This document shows positions 1-11,548 of a stretch of 64,000 bases of DNA, piece after piece (position 1 is the first letter of the stretch; each line of letters starts with the position of its first letter). The DNA lies in NCBI RefSeq assembly GCF_028554725.1, contig NC_071668.1, positions 47,659,732 to 47,723,731 on the forward strand. Reading direction: 5' to 3'. The translations under genes and the position numbers were made by a program. The stretch comes from Zeugodacus cucurbitae. Taxonomy: Eukaryota; Arthropoda; Insecta; Diptera; Tephritidae. The notes under the pieces were generated by a model, which did not search any database, was not told the DNA's origin, and was given only the letters and a program-made list of their open reading frames with translations.

Positions 1-12
1 ATAATGCATAAT

Positions 13-243
13 AACCCCTACCCACTTACTACGCTATTTTTGGTGCATTTGGTGGATGGATTTTTGGTACCATTCACCACTTTTTTGGTGCATTTTGGTG
101 CATTTGATGCCTTGACGCGTGGTGAAAACCCGATTTTTTCACGGCGCGCAAATGGGGTTATACAGGTCGTATGAGTACCATATTACCAAAAACAGAAAAA
201 CAGATATAAGGGTACCAAAAACAGAGGTAAGTGGGTAGGGGTT
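13..243. mobile_element. 231-bp inverted-repeat (MITE/foldback-like) element, one per unit
   Basis: The ends are perfect 17-bp inverted repeats: AACCCCTACCCACTTAC at 13-29 and its complement at 227-243. The left half holds inverted fragments of the GTGGTGAATGGTACC minisatellite found at 13.7-14.1 kb. The centre is an imperfect hairpin in which GTGAAAAA pairs with TTTTTCAC between GCGCG tracts. There is no coding capacity and no clear target duplication. Equivalent copies are at 3198-3428, 6382-6612, 9566-9796, 16756-16986, 19940-20170, 22349-22579, 25534-25764, 28718-28948, 35188-35418, 38373-38603, 41557-41787, 44742-44972, 47924-48154, 54358-54588, 57542-57772, 60726-60956 and, cut by the window edge, 63911-64000. 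Confidence 0.7.
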
Positions 244-429
244 TTGTTTTTTAATTGTAAAACTGTTGCTGTCAAGAAGCCATTTTGTTTGTGTTTGTGT
301 AAAGAAATATTTATTTAAAAATTGAAGAAAAATATACAAAAGGATATTACACTTTCGATCTTATAAATATATAAATGTAAAATGTGTAAAAATAAACAAT
401 CGCCTAGCGACTTCAGACGCATTCTGCAA

Positions 430-517
430 TTATTGCTGAGAAATGCCCTCCAATTCTAATGCTCGGAAAATCTTCGAAATCGAGTAAATAAAGGCGGCGG
501 TGCGTAAATCATTGCAG
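430..517 (-). pseudogene. Truncated GDH exon 5 remnant (last 28 codons plus stop), one per unit
   Basis: On the minus strand this encodes the GDH C-terminus, from CNDLRTAAF to EGISQQ and a stop, with Leu in place of the Met of the true exon 5. It is cut at its 5' side by foldback sequence and has no splice acceptor, so it is a fossil fragment. Equivalent remnants are at 3615-3702, 6799-6886, 9983-10070, 17173-17260, 20357-20444, 22766-22853, 25951-26038, 29135-29222, 35605-35692, 38790-38877, 41974-42061, 45159-45246, 48341-48428, 54775-54862, 57959-58046 and 61143-61230. Confidence 0.85.
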
Positions 518-626
518 TGGTGAATGCCACCAAAATTGGCGTAGTAAGTGGGTAGGGGTTTTTTTTTTTAATTGTTAAACTGTTGCTGTCAAGAAGCCAT
601 TCTGTTTGTGTTTTTGTAAAGAAATA

Positions 627-632
627 TTTATT
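627..632 (-). terminator. Candidate poly(A) signal AATAAA of GDH copy 1
   Basis: AATAAA on the minus strand lies about 115 nt after the stop codon at 747-749, inside the AT-rich 3' UTR. The same hexamer occurs at the equivalent place in the other units. The duplicated 3' UTR copy carries another at 310-315, so a transcript that ran on would meet a second signal. Confidence 0.45.
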
Positions 633-746
633 TAAAAATTTAAGAAAAATATACAAAAGGATATTACACTTTGGATCTTATAAATATATAAATGTAAAAT
701 TTGTAAAAATAAATAATCGCCAAGCGACTTCAGACGCATTCTGTAA

Positions 747-2742
747 TTATTGTTGAGAAATGCCCTCCATTTCTAAGGCTCGGAAAATCTTAGAAATCGA
801 GTAAATAAAGGCAGCGGTGCGTAAATCATTGCAGAGACCGAATTCATTGGCCACAATCTTAATGCCTGCCCCCGCAGTTTCCATAACTGTTTGTAGTCCT
901 GCGTCTACAATATCCGCCTCCTTCGTACAGTCTCTTATGAGCTTTAACTTTTTGTTTGGCTTGAACTTATCCTAAATAAATAAATTAAAAAAATTCATAT
1001 TAACAAATTAACTTATTTGCACGGTGGTCAAAGTTCACTTACCTCGCACTCATTCATGGAGTTAAAGATCTCGTTGATTATGGCTTTCTCGCGTTTAACA
1101 TTCATTTTGCCATAAGATACATGATTGATATTCTTTAAGTACTCAAAGTAGGATACCGTTACACCGCCAGCATTGCAAAACAAATCCGGTATAATGAGTA
1201 CATTCTTTTTACGTAATATTTCATCGGCAGCTGGCGTCGAAGGACCATTAGCGCCTTCTAAAATCATCTTGGCTTGTACACTGTTAGCATTTTCGACAGT
1301 GAGAACCTTTTGCGTAGAGCAAGGCATTAGTATATCGCATTTTTCACCCAACAAACTGCCCTCTTTTTCGGTGGCTTTGGTATAGCCCTTGATTGATTTA
1401 TTATTTTTTGCATAATACTCCATTAAGTCCTAAGTATATGAAGAAAATTTAAAAAAATATTATCATGGAGATATTTATTTTCAATACGCCACATACCTTT
1501 GGATCAATGCCATTCTCATTTACTAGAGACACGTCAAATTCTTGAACACCGATCAGTTTGGCACCGGCTTCCACTACAAAAACGGATGCATGGGAACCGA
1601 CATTGCCAAACCCTTGTACGATCACGGTTTTATCTTTCCAACCAGTCTTCCAGCCTAATAAATCCATCCAATCTTTATCCATAATAAAACATTCAGCCGC
1701 CTTAAATAGACCACGTCCCGTGGCGGCGGTGCGACCATTTATACCGCCTATTTCTACTGGCTTACCAGTCGTGATGGCCAATGCATCTACATCGTTATAG
1801 CCTAGAAGAACAATTTATTTGTCTATCAAGACGTTTTCTAATATTTCATAAAAAAAAATTACCAAAAGTTTTAATATATTGATCCACCAACCAACTCATC
1901 TCGCGTTGGCTGGTATTCACATCTGGTGCCGGTACATCTATACCCGGACCTATCATATTGCGACGTAATAGCTCCATTGTATAGCGACGCGTAATTGTTT
2001 GCAATTCTTGTGCAGTATACTTCTTCGGGTCGATACGTATGCCACCCTTGGAACCACCAAACGGTACATTCACGCAAGCCGTCTTAAACGCCATCAGATA
2101 AGCCAAAGCGCGTATCTCATCGGCTTCGACGTCCATGGCAAAACGTATGCCTACAAAAGAGGAACGGATATGATCAGTCAGTTATATATATCATGCTAGA
2201 CATCAGCAGTTGAAGCATTGAAAAGGAAGAACATTTTCTTGAAACACACAACTACATGCATATATTCTAGAAAATTCGTTGAGAAATTTTTTGAATATAC
2301 CAGCTTTTCTAGAAAAATAATAGCCAATAATATAATTGAACCCACCGCCTTTGAGTGGTAATCTGTGTCTAGTGTGGTGTGCGCGATAGCCGGTGATTAG
2401 CTCGTAATTGCCATCACTTCTTATTATAGGGAAGGTAACTTCCAATAGATTTGTAGTGCAGCCCATCAATTTAAGCATGGCGGAAACACGTTGTTCACGC
2501 TGTTCCTTCTTCTTGTAAGGATACTTTTCCAGCTCCTTTATCATCATCGGCTCCATTAGCTGAGCGGCCGAGTGATAATAATACTCAACCATGTGTGCAA
2601 ATGGTGGGTCTTTGTCTTTATTGATTTTTTCCAAATGCTTGGGCATCACGTGCTTTTCACGCGTAGCTCCAAGTCCGGTCCAGTTTAAAACTGTCTTCGA
2701 TAGTGAAGATCGTAAAAGTTTACCATTTAAAAGGAAGGACAT
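747..2742 (-). CDS. Gdh: Mitochondrial glutamate dehydrogenase-like protein, copy 1 (5 exons, 533 aa)
   Basis: Exons on the minus strand are 2346-2742, 1863-2150, 1497-1801, 1043-1429 and 747-971; all introns have GT/AG borders and the total is 1,602 nt in frame. GDH interconverts glutamate and 2-oxoglutarate with NAD(P) in the mitochondrial matrix. Residues 1-20 are rich in Leu, Ser, Lys and Arg without acids, like a mitochondrial presequence. Visible family motifs are KGG (131-133), VPFGGSKGG with the catalytic Lys167, GPGIDVPAPD with Asp209, TGKP (240-243), the Rossmann loop GFGNVG (292-297), EGANGPSTPAAD, NAGGVTVSYFE, and LRTAA near the C-terminus. The segment between SYGK and DIVDAGL is 40 residues, about ten shorter than I recall for animal GDH, so the regulatory antenna looks reduced. 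The ATG at 2742 is the first in-frame ATG; the open frame continues upstream without one. Copy 1 alone has Lys77 and Glu141, where the others have Met and Asp. It may be a paralogue such as fly Bb8 rather than canonical Gdh. Confidence 0.93.
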
Positions 2743-2840
2743 ATTGCCTTGCGATAATGCAATCCCAGTTATGATTTTTTTTGTGTGTTTTTGTAAGAAA
2801 TTTTTTGCACTCACTTTTTCGGCAATTATTTTGGTATCCG

Positions 2841-2868
2841 CTGATTTTGTTGTATATTGTATATATAC
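2841..2868 (-). promoter_or_regulatory. Candidate TATA/initiator core promoter of GDH copy 1
   Basis: On the minus strand a TATATATA stretch inside a GTATATATAC palindrome (2859-2868) lies about 25 nt upstream of an initiator-like AATCAG (2841-2846). This would give a 5' UTR of about 100 nt before the ATG at 2742. The arrangement recurs upstream of every copy. The spacing is slightly short for a TATA box and the region is AT-rich, so this is only a candidate. Confidence 0.3.
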
Positions 2869-3931
2869 AATTGTATTACGAATATATAAATATTCCACAA
2901 TATTCAGTAAGAAAATATTTTTTGTTTATTTATTATTTGCGTCAGGTTTTTTTTTGTAATTATTTTCTTCGAGAACAAATTCAAATCGCTCCGTTCAACA
3001 CAACTGTTCTTATGAAAATCTCAATATCAACTGAACTGAGAAAAATTAATTTGACAATATTGACTGTTTATGTTTTGAAGTTTTGATTTTTTCTGTTGAA
3101 AATATGTTAATGTTAATGTTTTTTTAATGTTAATTATTTTATTCTGGCAAAAATTTTGGATTTTGGGGATCGTAAAAAATGACGAATAATGCATAATAAC
3201 CCCTACCCACTTACTACGCTATTTTTGGTGCATTTGGTGGATGGATTTTTGGTACCATTCACCACTTTTTTGGTGCATTTTGGTGCATTTGATGCATTGA
3301 CGCGTGGTGAAAACCCGATTTTTTCACGGCGCGCAAATGGGGTTATACAGGTCGTATGAGTACCATATTACCAAAAACAGAAAAACAGATATAAGGGTAC
3401 CAAAAACAGAGGTAAGTGGGTAGGGGTTTTGTTTTTTAATTGTAAAACTGTTGCTGTCAAGAAGCCATTTTGTTTGTGTTTGTGTAAAGAAATATTTATT
3501 TAAAAATTGAAGAAAAATATACAAAAGGATATTACACTTTCGATCTTATAAATATATAAATGTAAAATGTGTAAAAATAAACAATCGCCTAGCGACTTCA
3601 GACGCATTCTGCAATTATTGCTGAGAAATGCCCTCCAATTCTAATGCTCGGAAAATCTTCGAAATCGAGTAAATAAAGGCGGCGGTGCGTAAATCATTGC
3701 AGTGGTGAATGCCACCAAAATTGGCGTAGTAAGTGGGTAGGGGTTCTTTTTTTTAATTGTTAAACTGTTGCTGTCAAGAAGCCATTCTGTTTGTGTTTTT
3801 GTAAAGAAATATTTATTTAAAAAATTAAGAAAAATATACAAAAGGATATTACACTTTGGATCTTATAAATATATAAATGTAAAATTTGTAAAAATAAATA
3901 ATCGCCAAGCGACTTCAGACGCATTCTGTAA

Positions 3932-5926
3932 TTATTGTTGAGAAATGCCCTCCATTTCTAAGGCTCGGAAAATCTTAGAAATCGAGTAAATAAAGGCAGC
4001 GGTGCGTAAATCATTGCAGAGACCGAATTCATTGGCCACAATCTTAATGCCTGCCCCCGCAGTTTCCATAACTGTTTGTAGTCCTGCGTCTACAATATCC
4101 GCCTCCTTCGTACAGTCTCTTATGAGCTTTAACTTTTTGTTTGGCTTGAACTTATCCTAAATAAATAAATTAAAAAAATTCATATTAACAAATTAACTTA
4201 TTTGCACGGTGGTCAAAGTTCACTTACCTCGCACTCATTCATGGAGTTAAAGATCTCGTTGATTATGGCTTTCTCGCGTTTAACATTCATTTTGCCATAA
4301 GATACATGATTGATATTCTTTAAGTACTCAAAGTAGGATACCGTTACACCGCCAGCATTGCAAAACAAATCCGGTATAATGAGTACATTCTTTTTACGTA
4401 ATATTTCATCGGCAGCTGGCGTCGAAGGACCATTAGCGCCTTCTAAAATCATCTTGGCTTGTACACTGTTAGCATTTTCGACAGTGAGAACCTTTTGCGT
4501 AGAGCAAGGCATTAGTATATCGCATTTTTCACCCAACAAACTGCCCTCTTTTTCGGTGGCTTTGGTATAGCCCTTGATTGATTTATTATTTTTTGCATAA
4601 TACTCCATTAAGTCCTAAGTATATGAAGAAAATTAAAAAAATATTATCATGGAGATATTTATTTTCAATACGCCACATACCTTTGGATCAATGCCATTCT
4701 CATTTACTAGAGACACGTCAAATTCTTGAACACCGATCAGTTTGGCACCGGCTTCCACTACAAAAACGGATGCATGGGAACCGACATTGCCAAACCCTTG
4801 TACGATCACGGTTTTATCTTTCCAACCAGTCTTCCAGCCTAATAAATCCATCCAATCTTTATCCATAATAAAACATTCAGCCGCCTTAAATAGACCACGT
4901 CCCGTGGCGGCGGTGCGACCATTTATACCGCCTATTTCTACTGGCTTACCAGTCGTGATGGCCAATGCATCTACATCGTTATAGCCTAGAAGAACAATTT
5001 ATTTGTCTATCAAGACGTTTTCTAATATTTCATAAAAAAAAATTACCAAAAGTTTTAATATATTGATCCACCAACCAACTCATCTCGCGTTGGCTGGTAT
5101 TCACATCTGGTGCCGGTACATCTATACCCGGACCTATCATATTGCGACGTAATAGCTCCATTGTATAGCGACGCGTAATTGTTTGCAATTCTTGTGCAGT
5201 ATACTTCTTCGGGTCGATACGTATGCCACCCTTGGAACCACCAAACGGTACATTCACGCAAGCCGTCTTAAACGCCATCAGATAAGCCAAAGCGCGTATC
5301 TCATCGGCGTCGACGTCCATGGCAAAATGTATGCCTACAAAAGAGGAACGGATATGATCAGTCAGTTATATATATCATGCTAGACATCAGCAGTTGAAGC
5401 ATTGAAAAGGAAGAACATTTTCTTGAAACACACAACTACATGCATATATTCTAGAAAATTCGTTGAGAAATTTTTTGAATATACCAGCTTTTCTAGAAAA
5501 ATAATAGCCAATAATATAATTGAACCCACCGCCTTTGAGTGGTAATCTGTGTCTAGTGTGGTGTGCGCGATAGCCGGTGATTAGCTCGTAATTGCCATCA
5601 CTTCTTATTATAGGGAAGGTAACTTCCAATAGATTTGTAGTGCAGCCCATCAATTTAAGCATGACGGAAACACGTTATTCACGCTGTTCCTTCTTCATGT
5701 AAGGATACTTTTCCAGCTCCTTTATCATCATCGGCTCCATTAGCTGAGCGGCCGAGTGATAATAATACTCAACCATGTGTGCAAATGGTGGGTCTTTGTC
5801 TTTATTGATTTTTTCCAAATGCTTGGGCATCACGTGCTTTTCACGCGTAGCTCCAAGTCCGGTCCAGTTTAAAACTGTCTTCGATAGTGAAGATCGTAAA
5901 AGTTTACCATTTAAAAGGAAGGACAT
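3932..5926 (-). pseudogene. Gdh: GDH copy 2, nonsense codon in exon 1
   Basis: Exons are 5530-5926, 5047-5334, 4681-4985, 4228-4614 and 3932-4156. Codon 84 (CAA in intact copies) is TAA at 5675-5677, so translation would stop after 83 residues, before any catalytic motif. Linked changes are Ala88Val and Arg135His in the KGGIR motif. Splice sites and the remaining exons look intact, so decay is recent. Copy 3 carries the same lesions. Confidence 0.9.
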
Positions 5927-7115
5927 ATTGCCTTGCGATAATGCAATCCCAGTTATGATTTTTTTTGTGTGTTTTTGTAAGAAATTTTTTGCACTCACTT
6001 TTTCGGCAATTATTTTGGTATCCGCTGATTTTGTTGTATATTGTATATATACAATTGTATTACGAATATATAAATATTCCACAATATTCAGTAAGAAAAT
6101 ATTTTTTGTTTATTTATTATTTGCGTCAGGTTTTTTTTTGTAATTATTTTCTTCGAGAACAAATTCAAATCGCTCCGTTCAACACAACTGTTCTTATGAA
6201 AATCTCAATATCAACTGAACTGAGAAAAATTAATTTGACAATATTGACTGTTTATGTTTTGAAGTTTTGATTTTTTCTGTTGAAAATATGTTAATGTTAA
6301 TGTTTTTTTAATGTTAATTATTTTATTCTGGCAAAAATTTTGGATTTTGGGGATCGTAAAAAATGACGAATAATGCATAATAACCCCTACCCACTTACTA
6401 CGCTATTTTTGGTGCATTTGGTGGATGGATTTTTGGTACCATTCACCACTTTTTTGGTGCATTTTGGTGCATTTGATGCATTGACGCGTGGTGAAAACCC
6501 GATTTTTTCACGGCGCGCAAATGGGGTTATACAGGTCGTATGAGTACCATATTACCAAAAACAGAAAAACAGATATAAGGGTACCAAAAACAGAGGTAAG
6601 TGGGTAGGGGTTTTGTTTTTTAATTGTAAAACTGTTGCTGTCAAGAAGCCATTTTGTTTGTGTTTGTGTAAAGAAATATTTATTTAAAAATTGAAGAAAA
6701 ATATACAAAAGGATATTACACTTTCGATCTTATAAATATATAAATGTAAAATGTGTAAAAATAAACAATCGCCTAGCGACTTCAGACGCATTCTGCAATT
6801 ATTGCTGAGAAATGCCCTCCAATTCTAATGCTCGGAAAATCTTCGAAATCGAGTAAATAAAGGCGGCGGTGCGTAAATCATTGCAGTGGTGAATGCCACC
6901 AAAATTGGCGTAGTAAGTGGGTAGGGGTTTTTTTTTTTAATTGTTAAACTGTTGCTGTCAAGAAGCCATTCTGTTTGTGTTTTTGTAAAGAAATATTTAT
7001 TTAAAAAATTAAGAAAAATATACAAAAGGATATTACACTTTGGATCTTATAAATATATAAATGTAAAATTTGTAAAAATAAATAATCGCCAAGCGACTTC
7101 AGACGCATTCTGTAA

Positions 7116-9110
7116 TTATTGTTGAGAAATGCCCTCCATTTCTAAGGCTCGGAAAATCTTAGAAATCGAGTAAATAAAGGCAGCGGTGCGTAAATCATTG
7201 CAGAGACCGAATTCATTGGCCACAATCTTAATGCCTGCCCCCGCAGTTTCCATAACTGTTTGTAGTCCTGCGTCTACAATATCCGCCTCCTTCGTACAGT
7301 CTCTTATGAGCTTTAACTTTTTGTTTGGCTTGAACTTATCCTAAATAAATAAATTAAAAAAATTCATATTAACAAATTAACTTATTTGCACGGTGGTCAA
7401 AGTTCACTTACCTCGCACTCATTCATGGAGTTAAAGATCTCGTTGATTATGGCTTTCTCGCGTTTAACATTCATTTTGCCATAAGATACATGATTGATAT
7501 TCTTTAAGTACTCAAAGTAGGATACCGTTACACCGCCAGCATTGCAAAACAAATCCGGTATAATGAGTACATTCTTTTTACGTAATATTTCATCGGCAGC
7601 TGGCGTCGAAGGACCATTAGCGCCTTCTAAAATCATCTTGGCTTGTACACTGTTAGCATTTTCGACAGTGAGAACCTTTTGCGTAGAGCAAGGCATTAGT
7701 ATATCGCATTTTTCACCCAACAAACTGCCCTCTTTTTCGGTGGCTTTGGTATAGCCCTTGATTGATTTATTATTTTTTGCATAATACTCCATTAAGTCCT
7801 AAGTATATGAAGAAAATTAAAAAAATATTATCATGGAGATATTTATTTTCAATACGCCACATACCTTTGGATCAATGCCATTCTCATTTACTAGAGACAC
7901 GTCAAATTCTTGAACACCGATCAGTTTGGCACCGGCTTCCACTACAAAAACGGATGCATGGGAACCGACATTGCCAAACCCTTGTACGATCACGGTTTTA
8001 TCTTTCCAACCAGTCTTCCAGCCTAATAAATCCATCCAATCTTTATCCATAATAAAACATTCAGCCGCCTTAAATAGACCACGTCCCGTGGCGGCGGTGC
8101 GACCATTTATACCGCCTATTTCTACTGGCTTACCAGTCGTGATGGCCAATGCATCTACATCGTTATAGCCTAGAAGAACAATTTATTTGTCTATCAAGAC
8201 GTTTTCTAATATTTCATAAAAAAAAATTACCAAAAGTTTTAATATATTGATCCACCAACCAACTCATCTCGCGTTGGCTGGTATTCACATCTGGTGCCGG
8301 TACATCTATACCCGGACCTATCATATTGCGACGTAATAGCTCCATTGTATAGCGACGCGTAATTGTTTGCAATTCTTGTGCAGTATACTTCTTCGGGTCG
8401 ATACGTATGCCACCCTTGGAACCACCAAACGGTACATTCACGCAAGCCGTCTTAAACGCCATCAGATAAGCCAAAGCGCGTATCTCATCGGCGTCGACGT
8501 CCATGGCAAAATGTATGCCTACAAAAGAGGAACGGATATGATCAGTCAGTTATATATATCATGCTAGACATCAGCAGTTGAAGCATTGAAAAGGAAGAAC
8601 ATTTTCTTTGAACACACAACTACATGCATATATTCTAGAAAATTCGTTGAGAAATTTTTTGAATATACCAGCTTTTCTAGAAAAATAATAGCCAATAATA
8701 TAATTGAACCCACCGCCTTTGAGTGGTAATCTGTGTCTAGTGTGGTGTGCGCGATAGCCGGTGATTAGCTCGTAATTGCCATCACTTCTTATTATAGGGA
8801 AGGTAACTTCCAATAGATTTGTAGTGCAGCCCATCAATTTAAGCATGACGGAAACACGTTATTCACGCTGTTCCTTCTTCATGTAAGGATACTTTTCCAG
8901 CTCCTTTATCATCATCGGCTCCATTAGCTGAGCGGCCGAGTGATAATAATACTCAACCATGTGTGCAAATGGTGGGTCTTTGTCTTTATTGATTTTTTCC
9001 AAATGCTTGGGCATCACGTGCTTTTCACGCGTAGCTCCAAGTCCGGTCCAGTTTAAAACTGTCTTCGATAGTGAAGATCGTAAAACTTTACCATTTAAAA
9101 GGAAGGACAT
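7116..9110 (-). pseudogene. Gdh: GDH copy 3, same nonsense codon as copy 2
   Basis: Exons are 8714-9110, 8231-8518, 7865-8169, 7412-7798 and 7116-7340. The codon 84 stop (8859-8861), Ala88Val and Arg135His are shared with copy 2, so one lesion spread by duplication or conversion. Copy 3 adds Leu9Val in the presequence and a two-base change in intron 1. Only an 83-residue fragment could be translated from the ATG. Confidence 0.9.
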
Positions 9111-10111
9111 ATTGCCTTGCGATAATGCAATCCCAGTTATGATTTTTTTTGTGTGTTTTTGTAAGAAATTTTTTGCACTCACTTTTTCGGCAATTATTTT
9201 GGTATCCGCTGATTTTGTTGTATATTGTATATATACAATTGTATTACGAATATATAAATATTCCACAATATTCAGTAAGAAAATATTTTTTGTTTATTTA
9301 TTATTTGCGTCAGGTTTTTTTTTGTAATTATTTTCTTCGAGAACAAATTCAAATCGCTCCGTTCAACACAACTGTTCTTATGAAAATCTCAATATCAACT
9401 GAACTGAGAAAAATTAATTTGACAATATTGACTGTTTATGTTTTGAAGTTTTGATTTTTTCTGTTGAAAATATGTTAATGTTAATGTTTTTTTAATGTTA
9501 ATTATTTTATTCTGGCAAAAATTTTGGATTTTGGGGATCGTAAAAAATGACGAATAATGCATAATAACCCCTACCCACTTACTACGCTATTTTTGGTGCA
9601 TTTGGTGGATGGATTTTTGGTACCATTCACCACTTTTTTGGTGCATTTTGGTGCATTTGATGCATTGACGCGTGGTGAAAACCCGATTTTTTCACGGCGC
9701 GCAAATGGGGTTATACAGGTCGTATGAGTACCATATTACCAAAAACAGAAAAACAGATATAAGGGTACCAAAAACAGAGGTAAGTGGGTAGGGGTTTTGT
9801 TTTTTAATTGTAAAACTGTTGCTGTCAAGAAGCCATTTTGTTTGTGTTTGTGTAAAGAAATATTTATTTAAAAATTGAAGAAAAATATACAAAAGGATAT
9901 TACACTTTGGATCTTATAAATATATAAATGTAAAATGTGTAAAAATAAACAATCGCCTAGCGACTTCAGACGCATTCTGCAATTATTGCTGAGAAATGCC
10001 CTTCAATTCTAATGCTCGGAAAATCTTCGAAATCGAGTAAATAAAGGCGGCGGTGCGTAAATCATTGCAGTGGTGAATACCATCAAAATTGGCGTAGTAA
10101 GTGGGTAGGGG

Positions 10112-10647
10112 GTTTCTTCCCCTTGCCCACCCACCCTCGAACAACAGGAACAACAGCAACAGAAGCAGCAGCAGCATAACAGCATAACCTGTAAAAAGAA
10201 AAAAGAAAGAAAAAAAATAGTATAAAAAAGGGCATAAATACACACATGATCATGCATAATGGTATACCAAAAGACATATGTACACATTATGCGCGTCTGT
10301 TTGTTATATATACATAGTGCATATAAACAAGTTGAGAATTCATGAGAATTATCTCAATGATCGCATCATGTAGTAAACGCATGCCATATGCCATCTGCCA
10401 CATCAGCTGTTAGCAGCGCATGTGTAATATTGTACGGGTACCTCCATCTATATGTGAAAAATCCATCCACCAATCATCTCAATGATCATGCATAAACGCA
10501 TGCCATATGCCATCTGCCACATCAGCTGTTAGCAGCACATGTGTAACATTGTATGGGTATCCATCTATATGTGAAAATTCTATCATAATCATATGTTGAT
10601 AAATGTATAACAAATTCTATCATATGTTGATAAATGTATAACAAATT
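10112..10647. other. Unique spacer DNA left of the LTR element, with local duplications
   Basis: I see no gene here. A CAG/CAA-rich stretch lies at 10140-10180. A segment containing ACGCATGCCATATGCC and CATCAGCTGTTAGCAGC occurs twice with a 120-bp offset (about 10374 and 10494). A shorter repeat around ATGTTGATAAATGTATAACA occurs twice just before the LTR. Short open frames here show no protein family I recognise. Confidence 0.6.
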
Positions 10648-11152
10648 TGAATAATAGGGTGCATAGCCTCTCACTAGTTTTGGACGCACTCTGTTAATAT
10701 CCATATATGTACATATGTCCGAAAAACAATGAAAGACGTATATTGTGCTAATACAATTTATAATATTTGTCTTTATTCGATTTTATATGGTTTAGCTAAT
10801 TTTATATTTTAAATGTTAGTTTTATACAAAGGTTGTCGATTTAATCAACTGCTTGCTGCGGATGGATGGTGAAAAACGAATGAAGATACGTGAATCGGAA
10901 CGCAGGTCGAAAAAGAAGAAATCGCGGGTATCATTGACGATCCTTTCTATTCCCTTTTGTGTGGTGTACGGTGTTGTTATGTGTGTGGGTGTGTTGATGT
11001 GACAGTTTTCTTCTGTTCTGTGGTGAGTGTGGTGAATGTTATGTATCAGTGGTGTGGATTTGGATAAATGTTGTGTGCCAGTGTGGTATGTTGATGCTTA
11101 GTGAGTGTGGATGAATGTTACAGTTGGGGGTTGAGCCAGACTCATTTAAACA
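10648..11152 (-). repeat. 3' LTR of the deleted LTR retrotransposon
   Basis: This 505-bp repeat starts TGAATAATAG and ends TTTAAACA on the plus strand. It lies next to the polypurine tract, which makes it the 3' LTR in the minus orientation. Confidence 0.85.
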
Positions 11153-11200
11153 TCCCGGCCCCCCTAGGCGAATGTTTTAGCCTAGCAGTCGCTGTAGTTG

Positions 11201-11548
11201 TTATAGCGTACCTACAAGGCTACTAAGGCTTGTGTTGCGCCAAGACTGTGATCCGAATTGGTCGTCAAGTTGATCGACAATATATGGTAATTTTTGTGTT
11301 AGTTTGAATGGATTATTCGTTACGGACTTATTCGACTGTCCTTGTGTATGCACTAATGTATGTTGTTGCGCGTATGAGAGCTCGTGATAGAGATCAATGG
11401 CTTTTTTACATTGCATTATTACTTTTGGATTACTTATTATGGACTTATTCGACTGTCCTTGTGTATGCACTAATGTATGTTGTTGCGCGTATGAGAGCTC
11501 GTGATAGAGATCAATGGCTTTTTTACATATGTGTGCATGTATGTGCAT
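11201..11548 (-). CDS. 115-aa ORF of unknown function inside the LTR element
   Basis: This ATG-started frame lies just upstream of the polypurine tract. It contains a 39-residue repeat (KKAIDLYHELSYAQQHTLVH and following residues occur twice) created by a 117-bp in-frame tandem duplication (about 11311-11427 and 11428-11544). I recognise no gag, pol or env motif. It may be the tail of an ancestral retroelement frame or chance; nothing shows that it is expressed. Confidence 0.3.
   Translation of the reverse strand: MHIHAHICKKAIDLYHELSYAQQHTLVHTQGQSNKSIISNPKVIMQCKKAIDLYHELSYAQQHTLVHTQGQSNKSVTNNPFKLTQKLPYIVDQLDDQFGSQSWRNTSLSSLVGTL

Larger units (their letters stand above)
227..834. repeat. Direct duplication of the GDH 3' end inside each unit (317-bp offset)
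   Basis: The block 227-517 (element end, 3' UTR, last 88 bp of coding exon 5) is repeated at 544-834 with a few substitutions; 26 bp of foldback-derived sequence lies between. The right-hand copy is the true gene end. The left-hand copy stops abruptly inside exon 5, so it is a fragment. The same pair occurs in every unit except that unit 4 has the 4-kb spacer between the two halves and unit 6 lost the end of the right half. This duplication fills much of the otherwise gene-free stretch between successive genes. Confidence 0.9.

Noticed and set aside
2743..2898. A longer N-terminus for the GDH protein starting upstream of the ATG at 2742
   Set aside because: The open frame continues upstream but has no ATG, only GTG. 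It is frameshifted in copy 5, where the GDH exons stay intact, so it is 5' UTR.
2591..2959. A 122-codon plus-strand open frame opposite GDH exon 1, repeated in nearly all units
   Set aside because: It lies antisense to a conserved coding exon and its promoter, looks like low-complexity hydrophobic translation of AT-rich DNA, and recurs only because the units are copies.
10112..10243. A CAG-rich stretch as a polyglutamine-coding exon
   Set aside because: No extended frame, splice context or protein family is visible; the repeat is short and lies in spacer DNA.
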